Shown here: positions 51,961 to 61,235 of the stretch, piece after piece
How the letters are laid out: each line of letters begins with the position of its first letter
How positions within the stretch are numbered: the stretch's first letter is position 1
NCBI GenBank assembly: GCA_026874595.1
Contig: CM049315.1
Location: 5,452,664-5,516,663, forward strand
Source of the DNA: Sipunculus nudus
Lineage: Eukaryota > Annelida > Sipuncula > Golfingiida > Sipunculidae
DNA: 64,000 bases
Direction of reading: 5' to 3'
Position numbers and translations under genes: made by a program
Notes under the pieces: model-generated
Seen by the model: the letters and a program-made list of their open reading frames with translations, nothing else
What the model was told of the DNA's origin: nothing
The model's database searches: none

Positions 51961-54000
51961 TCTGAAACCATCAGTAATCATACAGTGCATCGTCTGTGTC
52001 TGTGAACCATCAGTAATCATACAGTGCAACATCTGTGTCTGTGAACCATCAGTAATCATACAGTGTATCATCTGTGTCTGTTAATCATCAGTAAACATAG
52101 AGTGCATCATCTGTGTCTGTGAATCATCAGTAATCATACAGTGCATCATCTGTGTCTGTGAATCATCAGTAATCATACAGTGCATCATCTGTGTCTGTGA
52201 ATCATCAGTAATCATACAGTGCATCATCTGTGTCTGTGAATCATCAGTAATAATACAGTGCATCATCTGTGTCTGTAAATCATCAGTAATCATATAGTGC
52301 ATCGTCTGTGTCTGTAAATCATCAGTAATCATATAGTGCATCATCTGTGTCTGTAAATCATCAGTAATCATATAGTGCATCATCTGTGTCTGTAAATCAT
52401 CAGTAATCATATAGTGCATCATCTGTGTCTGTAAATCATCAGTAATCATATGGTGCATCATCTGTGTCTGTAAATCATCAGTAATCATATAGTGTATCTC
52501 CTGTGTCTGTAAATCATCAGTATTCATAAAGTGCATCGTCTGTGTCTGTAAATCATCAGTAATTATACAGTGCATCATCTGTGTCTGTAAATGATCAGTA
52601 ATCATATAGTGCATCATCTGTGTCTGTACATCATCAGTAAACATATAGTGTATCATCTGTGTCTGTAATTCATCAGTAATTATACGGTGCATCATCTGTG
52701 TCTGTAAAGCATCAGTAATCATATAGTGCATCATCTGTGTCTGTAAAGCATCAGTAATCATATAGTGCATCATCTGTGTCTGTAAAGCATCAGTAATCAT
52801 ACGGTGCATCATCTGTGTCTGTAAATCATCAGTAATCATATAGTGCATCATCTGTGTCTGAAACCATCAGTAATCATACAGTGTATCGTCTGTGTCTGTG
52901 AACCATCAGTAATCATACAGTGCATCATCTGTGTCTGTGAACCATCAGTAATCATACAGTGTATCATCTGTGTCTGTTAATCATCAGTAAACATAGAGTG
53001 CATCATCTGTGTCTGTGAATCATCAGTAATCATACAGTGCATCATCTGTGTCTGTTAATCATCAGTAATCATACAGTGCATCATCTGTGTCTGTGAATCA
53101 TCAGTAATCATACAGTGCATCATCTATGTCTGTGAATCATCAGTAATAATACAGTGCATCATCTGTGTCTGTAAATCATCAGTAATCATATAGTGCATCA
53201 TCTGTGTCTGTAAATCATCAGTAATCATATAGTGCATCACCTGTGTCTGTAAATCATCAGTAATCATATAGTGCATCATCTGTGTCTGTAAATCATCTGT
53301 AATCATATAGTGCATCATCTGTGTCTGTAAATCATCAGTAATCATATTGTGCATCATCTGTGTCTGTAAATCATCAGTAATCATATAGTGCATCATCTGT
53401 GTCTGTAAATCATCAGTAATTATACGGTGCATCATCTGTGTCTCTAAATCATCAGTAAATAAAGAGTGCATAATCTGTGTATGTAAATCACCAGTAATCA
53501 TATAGTGCATCATCTGTGTCTGTAAATGATCAGTAATCATATAGTGCATCATCTGTGTCTGTACATCATCAGTAATCATATAGTGTATCATCTGTGTCTG
53601 TAAATCATCAGTAATTATACGGTGCATCATCTGTGTCTGTAAAGCATCAGTAATCATATAGTGCATCATCTGTGTCTGTAAAGCATCAGTAATCATATAG
53701 TGCATCATCTGTGTCTGTAAAGCATCAGTAATCATACGGTGCATCATCTGTGTCTGTAAATCATCAGTAATCATATGGTGCATCATCTGTGTCTGTAAAT
53801 CATCAGTAATCATATAGTGCATCATCTGTGTCTGTAAATCATCAGTAATTATACGGTGCATCATCTGTGTCTGTAAATCATCAGTAATCATAAGGTGCAT
53901 TATCTGTGTCTGTAAATCATCAGTAATCATACGGTGCATCATCTGTGTCTGTAAATCATCAGTAATCATATGGTGCATCATCTGTGTCTGTAAATCATCA
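51961..54000. repeat. About 0.9-kb higher-order repeat within 39-bp array A
   Basis: A second family of long units in the right half. The marker GTCTGAAACC and the monomer TTAATCATCAGTAAACATAG recur at an offset of 896 bp (52,081/52,977). The markers GTACATCATC and AAAGCATCAG recur at 935 bp (52,626/53,561 and 52,787/53,722). The offsets are near 23 and 24 monomers less one base. Confidence 0.75.
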
Positions 54001-54096
54001 GTAATCATATAGTGCATCATCTGTGTCTGTAAATCATCAGTAATCATATAGTGCATAATCTGTGTCTGTAAACTTATCAGTAATCATATAGTGTAT

Positions 54097-55441
54097 TCAC
54101 TATCAGCCCCACATTTTGGTGAATATCTACAGGGTCAATGTCACGTCACTTATCCCAGTTGTTTTAGGTGGTTGAACTATAATCTTTGTAGTTTGACAGA
54201 ACCAGCGCAAAGGATTGACGGCCTTCTCTGACAGAAGAGATCAGTAAAAAGATAGGTGTTTTTCTAGCCATCTTTATTTTCAATTGAATCGCATGGCCTT
54301 TGACATACTTAATTGATTATTTAAAAAAAATTGGCCATGAATGTGATAATATAAAACGATATCCTCCATGTTAATACAGAAAACTGAGTCAGGAACTTCA
54401 GTGCTGGCTTATTTAATGGTGGACCTGCCTGTCTGTAGATTAGTTATACAAGTCTCCGCCAGGCGGCAGTACCCGTCCAATATGTTCTGTTTAGGTTCGA
54501 GTTTCGAACAAATAGATTTATTAAATATTTAGGAAAACAGTTCAATTTTTCCTTATTGTAAGATATATTCTTTTAAAATAATTCCTTTGTAACTCACATT
54601 TAACGCTGAATATTCCATGACTGTGTGTGAAACGTATGTGAAAATGAAAGTGTTATTATTGTGTTTGCACCTATTATGTTTTCTGTTTGTTTCTGCAGAA
54701 ACATATGTTTCTTTGAAAGTCTGTTTGCTCAGCTATTTCGTACGAGAACTTGGTCGTTTCTCCACCAAATAAAAAAATCTTCGTGTTATAGCGATACCGA
54801 TGACTGCCGGACTACTAGTCTTAATTTTCAAAATGTACAGTCACAATCAAAGAAAACGCACCAATACTTACTTATGTTACTAATTTCATCAATAGCAAAT
54901 TAAAACCATTAAAATACATGGAATTGAAAAAATTATAATCTCACATATTTTTTATGGATTACATCTACTCTCTTCTCTGCATATATTCTTAGGCCACTGA
55001 TGTTAAAAGAGACCCTCATGTAATGTGGGGGAAATGTCCATCTGCGATCAATAATTATCAGGTATAATTTTCTTGACTACGACTCTGGGCTGAGTGAGAT
55101 ATTTGCGCAGACGGAATGGCTTTCGTGTATTTTACCGGACTTAATTAACTCAGGTTTAATAGGCTTTATGAAGTCACATATGTAGTGGCCAGTCTGACCA
55201 GAATCCTGTTTTCGCTGCTGGACTTGTATTCAAATGTTTGCTTGACCTTATATTCCGATGTCATAAATAACTTTCTGGTCGACACCCCTGAGTTATACCT
55301 AAGGTCAAGGTGAGTGTAGGCAGTGACATGTATCTAAAATACACGAGCATTGCTTCATCCACTACTCTGATTATTGGCCATAGTAAAGACGAGCATCGTA
55401 TCCTAGTCTATATCTCGAACAACGATTCGGTTTCTGTAGAG

Positions 55442-55444
<3 letters not shown>
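54097..55444. other. Unique spacer, no supported gene
   Basis: Non-repetitive AT-rich sequence between array A and the AT microsatellite. A pyrimidine-rich run ending TTTCTGCAG near 54,675-54,698 looks like a 3' splice acceptor and is followed by an open stretch of about 65 codons to 54,903. That peptide has no recognisable domain. A 6-bp stem with a 3-base loop (GTTCGA/TCGAAC) lies near 54,492-54,506. Confidence 0.6.

Positions 55445-55513
<69 letters not shown>
55445..55513. repeat. (AT)n microsatellite abutting a transposon end
   Basis: About 69 bp of nearly pure AT alternation with a short TTT interruption near 55,504. It directly precedes the TGTTACAGG terminus of the inverted-repeat element, and this prevents recognition of a target-site duplication on that side. 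Confidence 0.95.
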
Positions 55514-55514
<1 letters not shown>

Positions 55515-55649
55515 GTTACAGGCAATTTGTGAAACCAGGCATTTCGTAAAATGACTGAAAATTTTAGGCATTTCGTGAAATGACTGTTTCACTCAGGCAT
55601 TTCATGAAATGACTAAAATTTCCAGGCATTACACGTAATGACTGAAATT
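55514..55649 (+). repeat. Left terminal inverted repeat with four palindromic modules
   Basis: After a TGTTACAGGCAATT terminus, four modules of about 30 bp follow. Each starts (C)AGGCATT and ends AATGACT around a palindrome, with centres CGTAAAAT (imperfect), CGTGAAAT, CATGAAAT and ACACGTAAT. It pairs with 56,645-56,780. A further partial echo of the terminus, GGCAATTAGTGTAACAAC, lies just inside at about 55,690-55,707. Confidence 0.92.
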
Positions 55650-55808
55650 TGGTGATCATTTTTACACACTTTGCCTGAGGGTGTTTTAGGCAATTAGTGT
55701 AACAACCGAATCTTCATTTCTTGTGTTTTATTTTTCAAAATAGTCACCACAAGTGGTCCATGCATGCATTTTGGCTTTGTACATTGTCAATGACACTTAT
55801 TCACCACT

Positions 55809-56041
55809 GATCTGCTTACATCATGATATTTTATCAACTATGACTGTTTGCTAAATCAACTGACCTGCTCAGATCTCTGCAGCCCATAGTCACAGGTCAG
55901 TTTGGTAACACACATGCTCTCCAGGGATCTGCTCATTAGGGCTGAATGTTATGGGCACATGCCATAATGAATCGCTGATCTGCTCAATCTGTCCAAACCA
56001 CAGTACGGGTCTGCCAGCAGTTAATTACCTTGATCTGCTCA
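55809..56041 (+). repeat. Five spaced copies of a GATCTGCTCA motif in the element's 5' region
   Basis: The copies are at 55,809-55,818 (GATCTGCTTA), 55,862-55,871 (GACCTGCTCA), 55,926-55,935, 55,977-55,986 and 56,032-56,041 (GATCTGCTCA in the last three). Spacing is 51-64 bp. They lie between the left inverted repeat and the first start codon. They may be protein-binding sites for the transposase or part of its promoter. No function is demonstrated. Confidence 0.6.
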
Positions 56042-56158
56042 CATCCTCCAGTGATTTACTGTTGAGATTGGGGGGTATAAGAGGTGACCAGAATTTTGTT
56101 CATCACTTGTCACTTGTTGATGACAACTGAACTGCTGTCATTTGTTCATTCAGTGAAT

Positions 56159-56377
56159 ATGGCTAATGAACTTAAATTTAGAGAAGAATTGTTTGAAAAG
56201 TACGCAAAGTGTCAGAAGTATCTGATTCCTAGAGATGAATATTACTCTACAATTGATCAGCTGAAGAATGACTCCCAGAGCACAGAACACAGAAGAGAGG
56301 ATATCTGTAAGAGAAGCACTGAAAAAGAGCGCTTCAGGAGGCCAAGGATTTCTGCGTTGCAGTTGTGCAAGTTCTGA
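56159..56377 (+). pseudogene. N-terminal remnant of a KRBA2/Ginger-like integrase
   Basis: From the ATG at 56,159 the frame reads MANELKFREELFEKY and then PRDEYYSTIDQLKNDSQS, about 41 residues. This resembles the N-terminal segment that precedes the zinc-binding and DDE integrase domains in KRBA2-like proteins (a family recalled, not searched). After about residue 41 the frame leaves the protein and continues only as a shadow of the downstream remnant, stopping at 56,377. The frame is open upstream to 56,084 without an ATG, so 56,159 is the likelier start. Loss of the whole catalytic region makes this a non-functional integrase. A short peptide could still be translated. Confidence 0.5.
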
Positions 56378-56474
56378 GTCAAAGAAGTGTAGTTCCAGGA
56401 GGTGTCAGTGTTTCAAGGCCAATCTGAAGTGTAACAATCGCTGCCACAACAGTCTGTCATGCAGTAATAAGTAA
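56268..56474 (+). pseudogene. Cys-rich C-terminal tail of a KRBA2/Ginger-like integrase
   Basis: A 68-codon frame in a different register from the N-terminal remnant. The first dozen residues are probably shadow sequence. It then reads ISVREALKKSASGGQGF (residues 12-28) and a cysteine-rich tail at residues 31-65 with the pattern C-x-C-x7-C-x4-C-x-C-x6-C-x3-C-H-x4-C, ending at a TAA. A GGQGF segment followed by a zinc-binding-like CxC/CH tail is what I recall at the end of KRBA2-like proteins. The integrase core that should precede it is deleted, and the join with the N-terminal part lies around 56,268-56,300, out of frame. Confidence 0.5.
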
Positions 56475-56556
56475 AAAGCGGTTATATATTGCACTTCAAA
56501 GTGCTCCTGCATTAAAGCTTTGTTTTAAAACAATATTCTGTGTTACAAGAGCGAAA

Positions 56557-56567
56557 AATAAAATAAA
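56557..56567 (+). promoter_or_regulatory. Possible polyadenylation signals of the transposon gene
   Basis: Two overlapping AATAAA hexamers (56,557-56,562 and 56,562-56,567) lie about 85 bp after the stop of the Cys-rich remnant and before the right inverted repeat. This is the expected position for the 3' end of the ancestral transposase transcript. AT-rich context makes chance occurrence possible. Confidence 0.4.
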
Positions 56568-56644
56568 CTGATTTTCAACCGACCATGGGTGTTCTCATTC
56601 AGCAAGAAATAGCATTCAGGCATTACGTGAAATGACTGGGCCCG

Positions 56645-56780
56645 AATTTCAGTCATTACGTGTAATGCCTGGAAATTTTAGTCATTTCATGAAATGGCTG
56701 AGTGAAACAGTCATTTCACGAAATGCCTAAAAATTTCAGTCATTTCACGAAATGCCTGGTTTCACTAATTGCCTGTAACA
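56645..56780 (-). repeat. Right terminal inverted repeat
   Basis: The inverted counterpart of 55,514-55,649, with only a few mismatches (for example TTAGTG against TTTGTG near the tip and CAGCCATT against CAGGCATT in the third module). Just inside it, at about 56,617-56,635, is an additional related module, CAGGCATTACGTGAAATGAC. Confidence 0.92.
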
Positions 56781-57000
56781 TTGTCTCTGGATTGTGTAAA
56801 TAATTAAGCTAATCCAAGCGGAACATGAGGTGAAGATTTGCAATGTTGAAAAAACATGAATTCACAACAAGAAAATAAGCCTATTTTTGAAACCCCTTAC
56901 CTATTCCTTCTCCTTATTTTACTAAATTATTATTGGCTTAATCCTGTACAGCACATCTTGATTGATAGGAACCGCCATCTAGCATACACATTGGAAACAA

Positions 57001-57199
57001 TTAAATGCCCATCATCTTGCTCCGCTTATAGATTACAGGTCTAATGCCCACCAATTCTTTCTGCTGATAGATTACAGGTCTAATGCCCACTAACTCTCTC
57101 TGCTGACAGCTTACAGGTCTAATGCCCATCAACCTGGTCCGCAGATAGAATACAGGTCATATGTCCATCGACTCTCTCCGCTGAGAGAATATAGCTCTA
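57001..57199. repeat. 39-bp satellite array B, first block
   Basis: About five monomers of the same family as 57,333-60,500, separated from it by 133 bp of unrelated sequence. The monomers are more diverged here, reading AATTCTTTCTGCTG or CCTGGTCCGCAG, as expected near an array edge. Confidence 0.9.
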
Positions 57200-57332
57200 C
57201 TTCCGCACCAGTTTCATATTATTCCTATTTAATACTACCAGTATACCGAATTCTCCGTATCCAAATATAATCTATATTTTGCGAATAAGGGTGCGGCCAT
57301 CCAAAGCACGTTCCTGTGGCTTCCAATTAGAA
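57200..57332. other. 133-bp non-satellite interruption of array B
   Basis: Unique sequence between two blocks of the 39-bp array. No inverted repeats at its ends, target duplication or coding signal were seen. It could be an insertion or a relic of flanking DNA captured by array growth. Confidence 0.6.
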
Positions 57333-60300
57333 GATGCCCACTAAATCTCTCCGCTGATAGATTACAGGTCTGAAGCCCACCAACTCTCTCCGCTGATAGG
57401 TTAAAGGTCTAATGCCCACCAACTTGCTCTGCTGATATATTACAGGTTTAATGCTCACCAACTCTCTCCGTTGATAGATTACAGATCTAATGCCCACCAA
57501 CTTGCTCTGCTGATACATGACAGGTCAAACGCCCATCCACTCTCTCAGCTGATAGATTAAAGGTCTAATGCCCACCAACTCTCTCCGCTGATAGAATACA
57601 GGTTTAATGCTCACCAACTCTCTCTGCTGACAGATTACGGATGTAATTCCCATTAACTCTCTCCGCTGAGAGATTACAGGTCTAATGCCCATCAACTCTC
57701 TCTGCTGATAGAATACAGGTCTAATGCCCACAAACCCTCTCCGCTGATAGATTGCAGGTCTAATGCCCACCAACTCTCTCTCCTGACAGATTACGGATGT
57801 AATTCCCATCAACTGTCTCCGCTGAGAGATTATAGGTCTAATGCCCATCAACTGTTTTCGCTGATAGATTACTGATCTTATGCCCATCAAATCTCTCCGT
57901 TGATAGAATACAGGTCTAATGCCCAGCAACTGTTTATGCTGATAGATTACAAGTCTTATGCCCAACAACTCTCTCTGCTGATAGATTAAAGGTATAATGC
58001 CCACCAACTGTTTCCGCTGATAGATTACAGGTCTAATGCCCACCAACTGTTTCCGCTGATAGATAACTGATCTTATGCCCATCAAATCTCTCCGCTGAGA
58101 GAATACAGGTCTAATGCCCACCAACTGTTTATGCTGATAGATAACAGGTCTATTGCCCATCAACTCTCTCAGCTGATAGCATTAAGGTCTAATGCCCACC
58201 AACTCTCTCTGCTGATAGATTACAGGTCTAATGTTCGCTAACTTTCTCCGCTGATAGATTACAGGTCTAATGCCAATAAGCTCGCTCCGCTGAGAGAATA
58301 CAGGTCAAATGCCAATCAACTCAGTTCGCTGATAGAATACAGATCTAATGCCCATTAACTCTCTCCGCTGATAGAATACAGGTCTAATGCCCATCAACTC
58401 TCTCCGCTTATAAGATTACAGGTCTAATGCCAACCCACTCTCTCTCTGCTGACAGATTACAGGTCTAATGCCCACCAACTCTCTCCTCTGATAGATTACA
58501 GGTCTTATGCCATAAGCTCGCTCCGCTGAGAGATTACAGGTCAAATGCCCATCAACACTGTTCGCTGATAGAATACAGATCTATTGTCCATCAACTGTCT
58601 CCGCTGATAGATTACAGGTCTAATGCCCATAAACTCTCTCTATTGATATATTACAGGTCGTATGCCCACCTACTGTCTCCGCAGATAGATTACAGGTCTA
58701 ATGCCCATATACTATTTCCGCTGAAAGATAACAGGTCTTATGCTGGTAGATTACAGAACTGATGCCCATAAACTGTCTCCGTTGATAGATTACAGATCTT
58801 ATGCCCACCAACTGTCTCAGCTGATGGATTATAGGTCATATGCCCCTAAACTCTCTTCGCTGAGAGATTACAGGACTAATGCCCATCAACTGTTTTCGCT
58901 GATAGATTATTGATCTTATGCCCATCAACTTTCTCCGCTGATAGAATACATGTCTAATGCCCACCAACTGTTTATGCTGATAGATAACAGGTCTATTGCC
59001 CATCAACTCTCTTAGCTGATAGCATTAAGGTCTTATGCCCACCAACTCTCTCCGCTTATAAGATTACAGGTCTAATGCCAACCCACTCTCTCTCTGCTGA
59101 CAGATTACAGGTCAAATGCCCATCAACTCTTTTCGCTGATAGAATACAGGTCTAATGCCCATAAGCTCGCTCCGCTGAGAGATTACAGGTCAAATGCCCA
59201 TCAACACTGTTCGCTGATAGAATACAGATCTATTGCCCATCAACTGTCTCCGCTGATAGATTACAGGTCTAATGCCAATAAGCTCGCTCCGCTGAGAGAA
59301 TACAGGTCAAATGCCAATCAACTCAGTTCGCTGATAGAATACAGATCTAATGCCCATTAACTCTCTCCGCTGATAGAATACAGGTCTAATGCCCATCAAC
59401 TCTCTCCGCTTATAAGATTACAGGGCTAATGCCAACCCACTCTCTCTCTGCTGACAGATTACAGGTCTAATGCCCACCAACTCTCTCCTCTGATAGATTA
59501 CAGGTCTAATGCCCATAAGCTCGCTCCGCTGAGAGATTACAGGTCAAATGCCCATCAACTCTGTTCGCTGATAGAATACAGATCTATTGCCCATCAACTG
59601 TCTCCGCTGATAGATTACAGGTCTAATGCTCATAAACTCTCTCTATTGATATATTACAGGTCGTATGCCCACCTACTGTCTCCGCAGATAGATTACAGGT
59701 CTAATGCCCATATACTATTTCCGCTGATAGATAACAGGTCTAATGCCCAGCAACTGTTTATGCTGATAGATTACAGGACTAATGCCTATCAACTGTCTCC
59801 GCTGACAGATTACAGGTCTAATATCCACCAACTCTCTCCGCTGATAGATTACAGATCTAATGCCCATCAACTCGGTCCGCAGATAGATTAAAGGTCGAAT
59901 GTCCATCAACTCTCTGTTGATAGAATATAGCTCTAATGCCCACCAACTATCTCCGCTGATAGATTACAGGTCTTATGCCCACCAACTGTTTCCGCTGATA
60001 GATAACAGGTCTTATGCCCAACAACTATCTGCGCTGATAGATTACAGGTCTAATGACCACCAACTGTTTCCGCTGATAGATGATGGGTCTAATGTTCATC
60101 AACTGACAGATTACGGGTGTAATGCCCATCAACTCTCTCCGCTGAGAGACTACAGGTCTAATGCCCATTAACTCTCTCCGCTGACAGAATACAGGTCTAA
60201 TGCCCACCAACTCTCTCCGCTGATAGATTGCAGGTCTAATGCCCACCAACTGTTTCCGCTGATAGATAACAGGTCTTATGCCCAACAACTCTCTCCGCTG

Positions 60301-60500
60301 ATAGATTACAGGTCTTATGCCCAACAACTCTCTCAGCTGACAGATTACAGGTCTAATACCCACCAACTGTTTATGCTGATAGATTACAGGTCTAATGCCC
60401 AGCAACTGTTTATGCTGATAGATTACAGGTCTAATGCCCAGCAACTCTCTCAGCTGACAGATTACAGGTCTAATGCCCACCAACTGTCTCCCCTGATAGA
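57333..60500. repeat. 39-bp satellite array B, main block, about 80 monomers
   Basis: The monomer reads CTCTCTCCGCTGATAGAT, then TACAGGTCTAATG, then CCCACCAA, 39 bp in total. Common variants are TGTTTCCGCTG, TGTTTATGCTG, GAATACAGG and CTGAGAG. Because 39 bp equals 13 codons, both strands have long open runs. The minus strand reads LVGIRPVIYQRRE repeats (57,525-58,163, 212 codons; 60,025-60,483, 152 codons) and the plus strand reads SPLIDYRSNAHQL repeats (59,646-60,171). Long open frames on both strands of one repeat argue that these come from the period and composition, not from selection for a protein. Confidence 0.95.
58250..59745. repeat. Duplicated segment within array B (offset 1,002 bp)
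   Basis: The block near 58,250-58,740 recurs near 59,250-59,745. The ordered variants GCCAATAAGCTCGCTCCG, AACTCAGTTCGC, CGCTTATAAGATTAC and CCCATATACTATTTCC appear in both. The offset is 1,002 bp at 58,271/59,273. A one-base indel (TGCCATAAGC against TGCCCATAAGC) lies within it. Confidence 0.8.
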
Positions 60501-61053
60501 TCCCATCTTTTGACTGCCCTCAGAGGTACTTTCCTGTGTATTTCCGTGTCCTTATTAAACCCTGAACTCGCAAACATTTGGAAACCGCTCAATGGGACTA
60601 CCATTTTCGGTACCGTCTTAAAACCCGGATGTCGCAATCGATAGTTGGAATTAAGGGTATACCGCTAGTTAAATATAATTAACGATAATTTTTTTCTTCT
60701 AATATTGGTTTTTGAGGTTTAATGCGGTCTAATGTATAAATTGATGATTTTAATTTGGGGTGGTGGCCAGGAGAAAAGTATGATATTATTCATTGATCCT
60801 GGTTTGCTGGAATATCGATAAAATCACTGCTGACCATCATCAATGATATAACAATGAAAATAACATTATTGGAGAGCGTTGGCGATCGCAATTTTAATGA
60901 AATATCGATAGGACAGGAGACAGAAGTCATCAACATTTTAGGCCTATTTTGAAAACCTGCTCTTGGTGGGAACGAATTAAGCTGCCATTTCGTTGTCATA
61001 GATGTTTTCTTTATATGAAAATGCACTTATCTTCAGCCGGGCACATTTGTTTT

Positions 61054-61235
61054 CTGTTGTGTGTGTGTACAAACGAATATCCGAGCAAGTGTTAGTGTGC
61101 GTTCGTGGGTTTTGTGTTTTCGAGTGTTTCCGTGTGTGCTGTTATAATATGCGTGTTCTTTGAAGTGTCAGTGTTTGTGAGTTTGCGCGTGAACAATGTG
61201 TGTGTCTGCGTGCTTGTGTGCCTGTCTTCTCGTGC
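61054..61235 (+). repeat. Degenerate GT-rich simple sequence
   Basis: A stretch of imperfect GTGTGT and TGTGCGTG motifs. It accounts for a Thr/His-rich open frame on the opposite strand, which is therefore not called. Confidence 0.8.

Larger units (their letters stand above)
49039..54096. repeat. 39-bp satellite array A, about 130 monomers
   Basis: The monomer reads CATCATCTGTGTCTGTAA, then ATCATCAGTAATC, then ATATAGTG, 39 bp in all. Common variants are CATCGT for CATCAT, GTGAATC or GTAAACC for GTAAATC, and ATACGGTG or ATTGTG for ATATAGTG. As 39 is divisible by three, the minus strand stays open for long stretches as the 13-residue repeat MMHYMITDDLQTQ. The longest runs are 53,124-54,056 (310 codons), 49,638-50,408 and 52,081-52,851 (256 codons each). 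These are broken by single-base nonsense changes (TTA to TAA on the minus strand at 49,638, 50,418 and 50,808; CAG to TAG at 51,267) and by small indels such as GTCTGAAACC near 51,961 and 52,857. I read the array as non-coding satellite. An expressed repeat protein cannot be excluded from sequence alone. Confidence 0.95.
55514..56780 (+). mobile_element. Internally deleted DNA transposon with 136-bp inverted repeats, Ginger/KRBA2-like
   Basis: A 1,267-bp element. The left terminus (55,514-55,649) reads TGTTACAGGCAATTTGTGAA onward and is matched in inverted orientation by 56,645-56,780, ending CCTGTAACA, with only a few mismatches. Each inverted repeat contains four short palindromic modules such as CATTTCGTGAAATG, CATTTCATGAAATG and CATTACACGTAATG. 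Between them lie two overlapping coding remnants on the plus strand: an N-terminal piece and a Cys-rich C-terminal tail of the kind I associate with KRBA2-like integrases of Ginger transposons. The DDE catalytic core is absent, so the element could move only if an enzyme is supplied from elsewhere. TGT...ACA ends agree with Ginger. No clear target-site duplication is visible. The family assignment is from memory of motifs, not a search. Confidence 0.75.

Noticed and set aside
49039-54096. CRISPR-like array in the 39-bp region
   Set aside because: There are no unique spacers between repeats. The monomers are contiguous and vary internally, and the context is eukaryotic.
54490-54506. GGTTCGAGTTTCGAAC, resembling a tRNA B box
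   Set aside because: No A box, acceptor stem or cloverleaf could be fitted upstream. It is better described as a small inverted repeat.
55371-55592. Open frames with long Ile/Tyr runs across the AT microsatellite on both strands
   Set aside because: Translation of (AT)n alternation only; no other coding evidence.
57327-60483. Minus-strand repeat proteins reading LVGIRPVIYQRRE and plus-strand SPLIDYRSNAHQL frames
   Set aside because: Both strands of a 39-bp monomer are open at the same time and the frames break irregularly. This fits a non-coding satellite with a period divisible by three.
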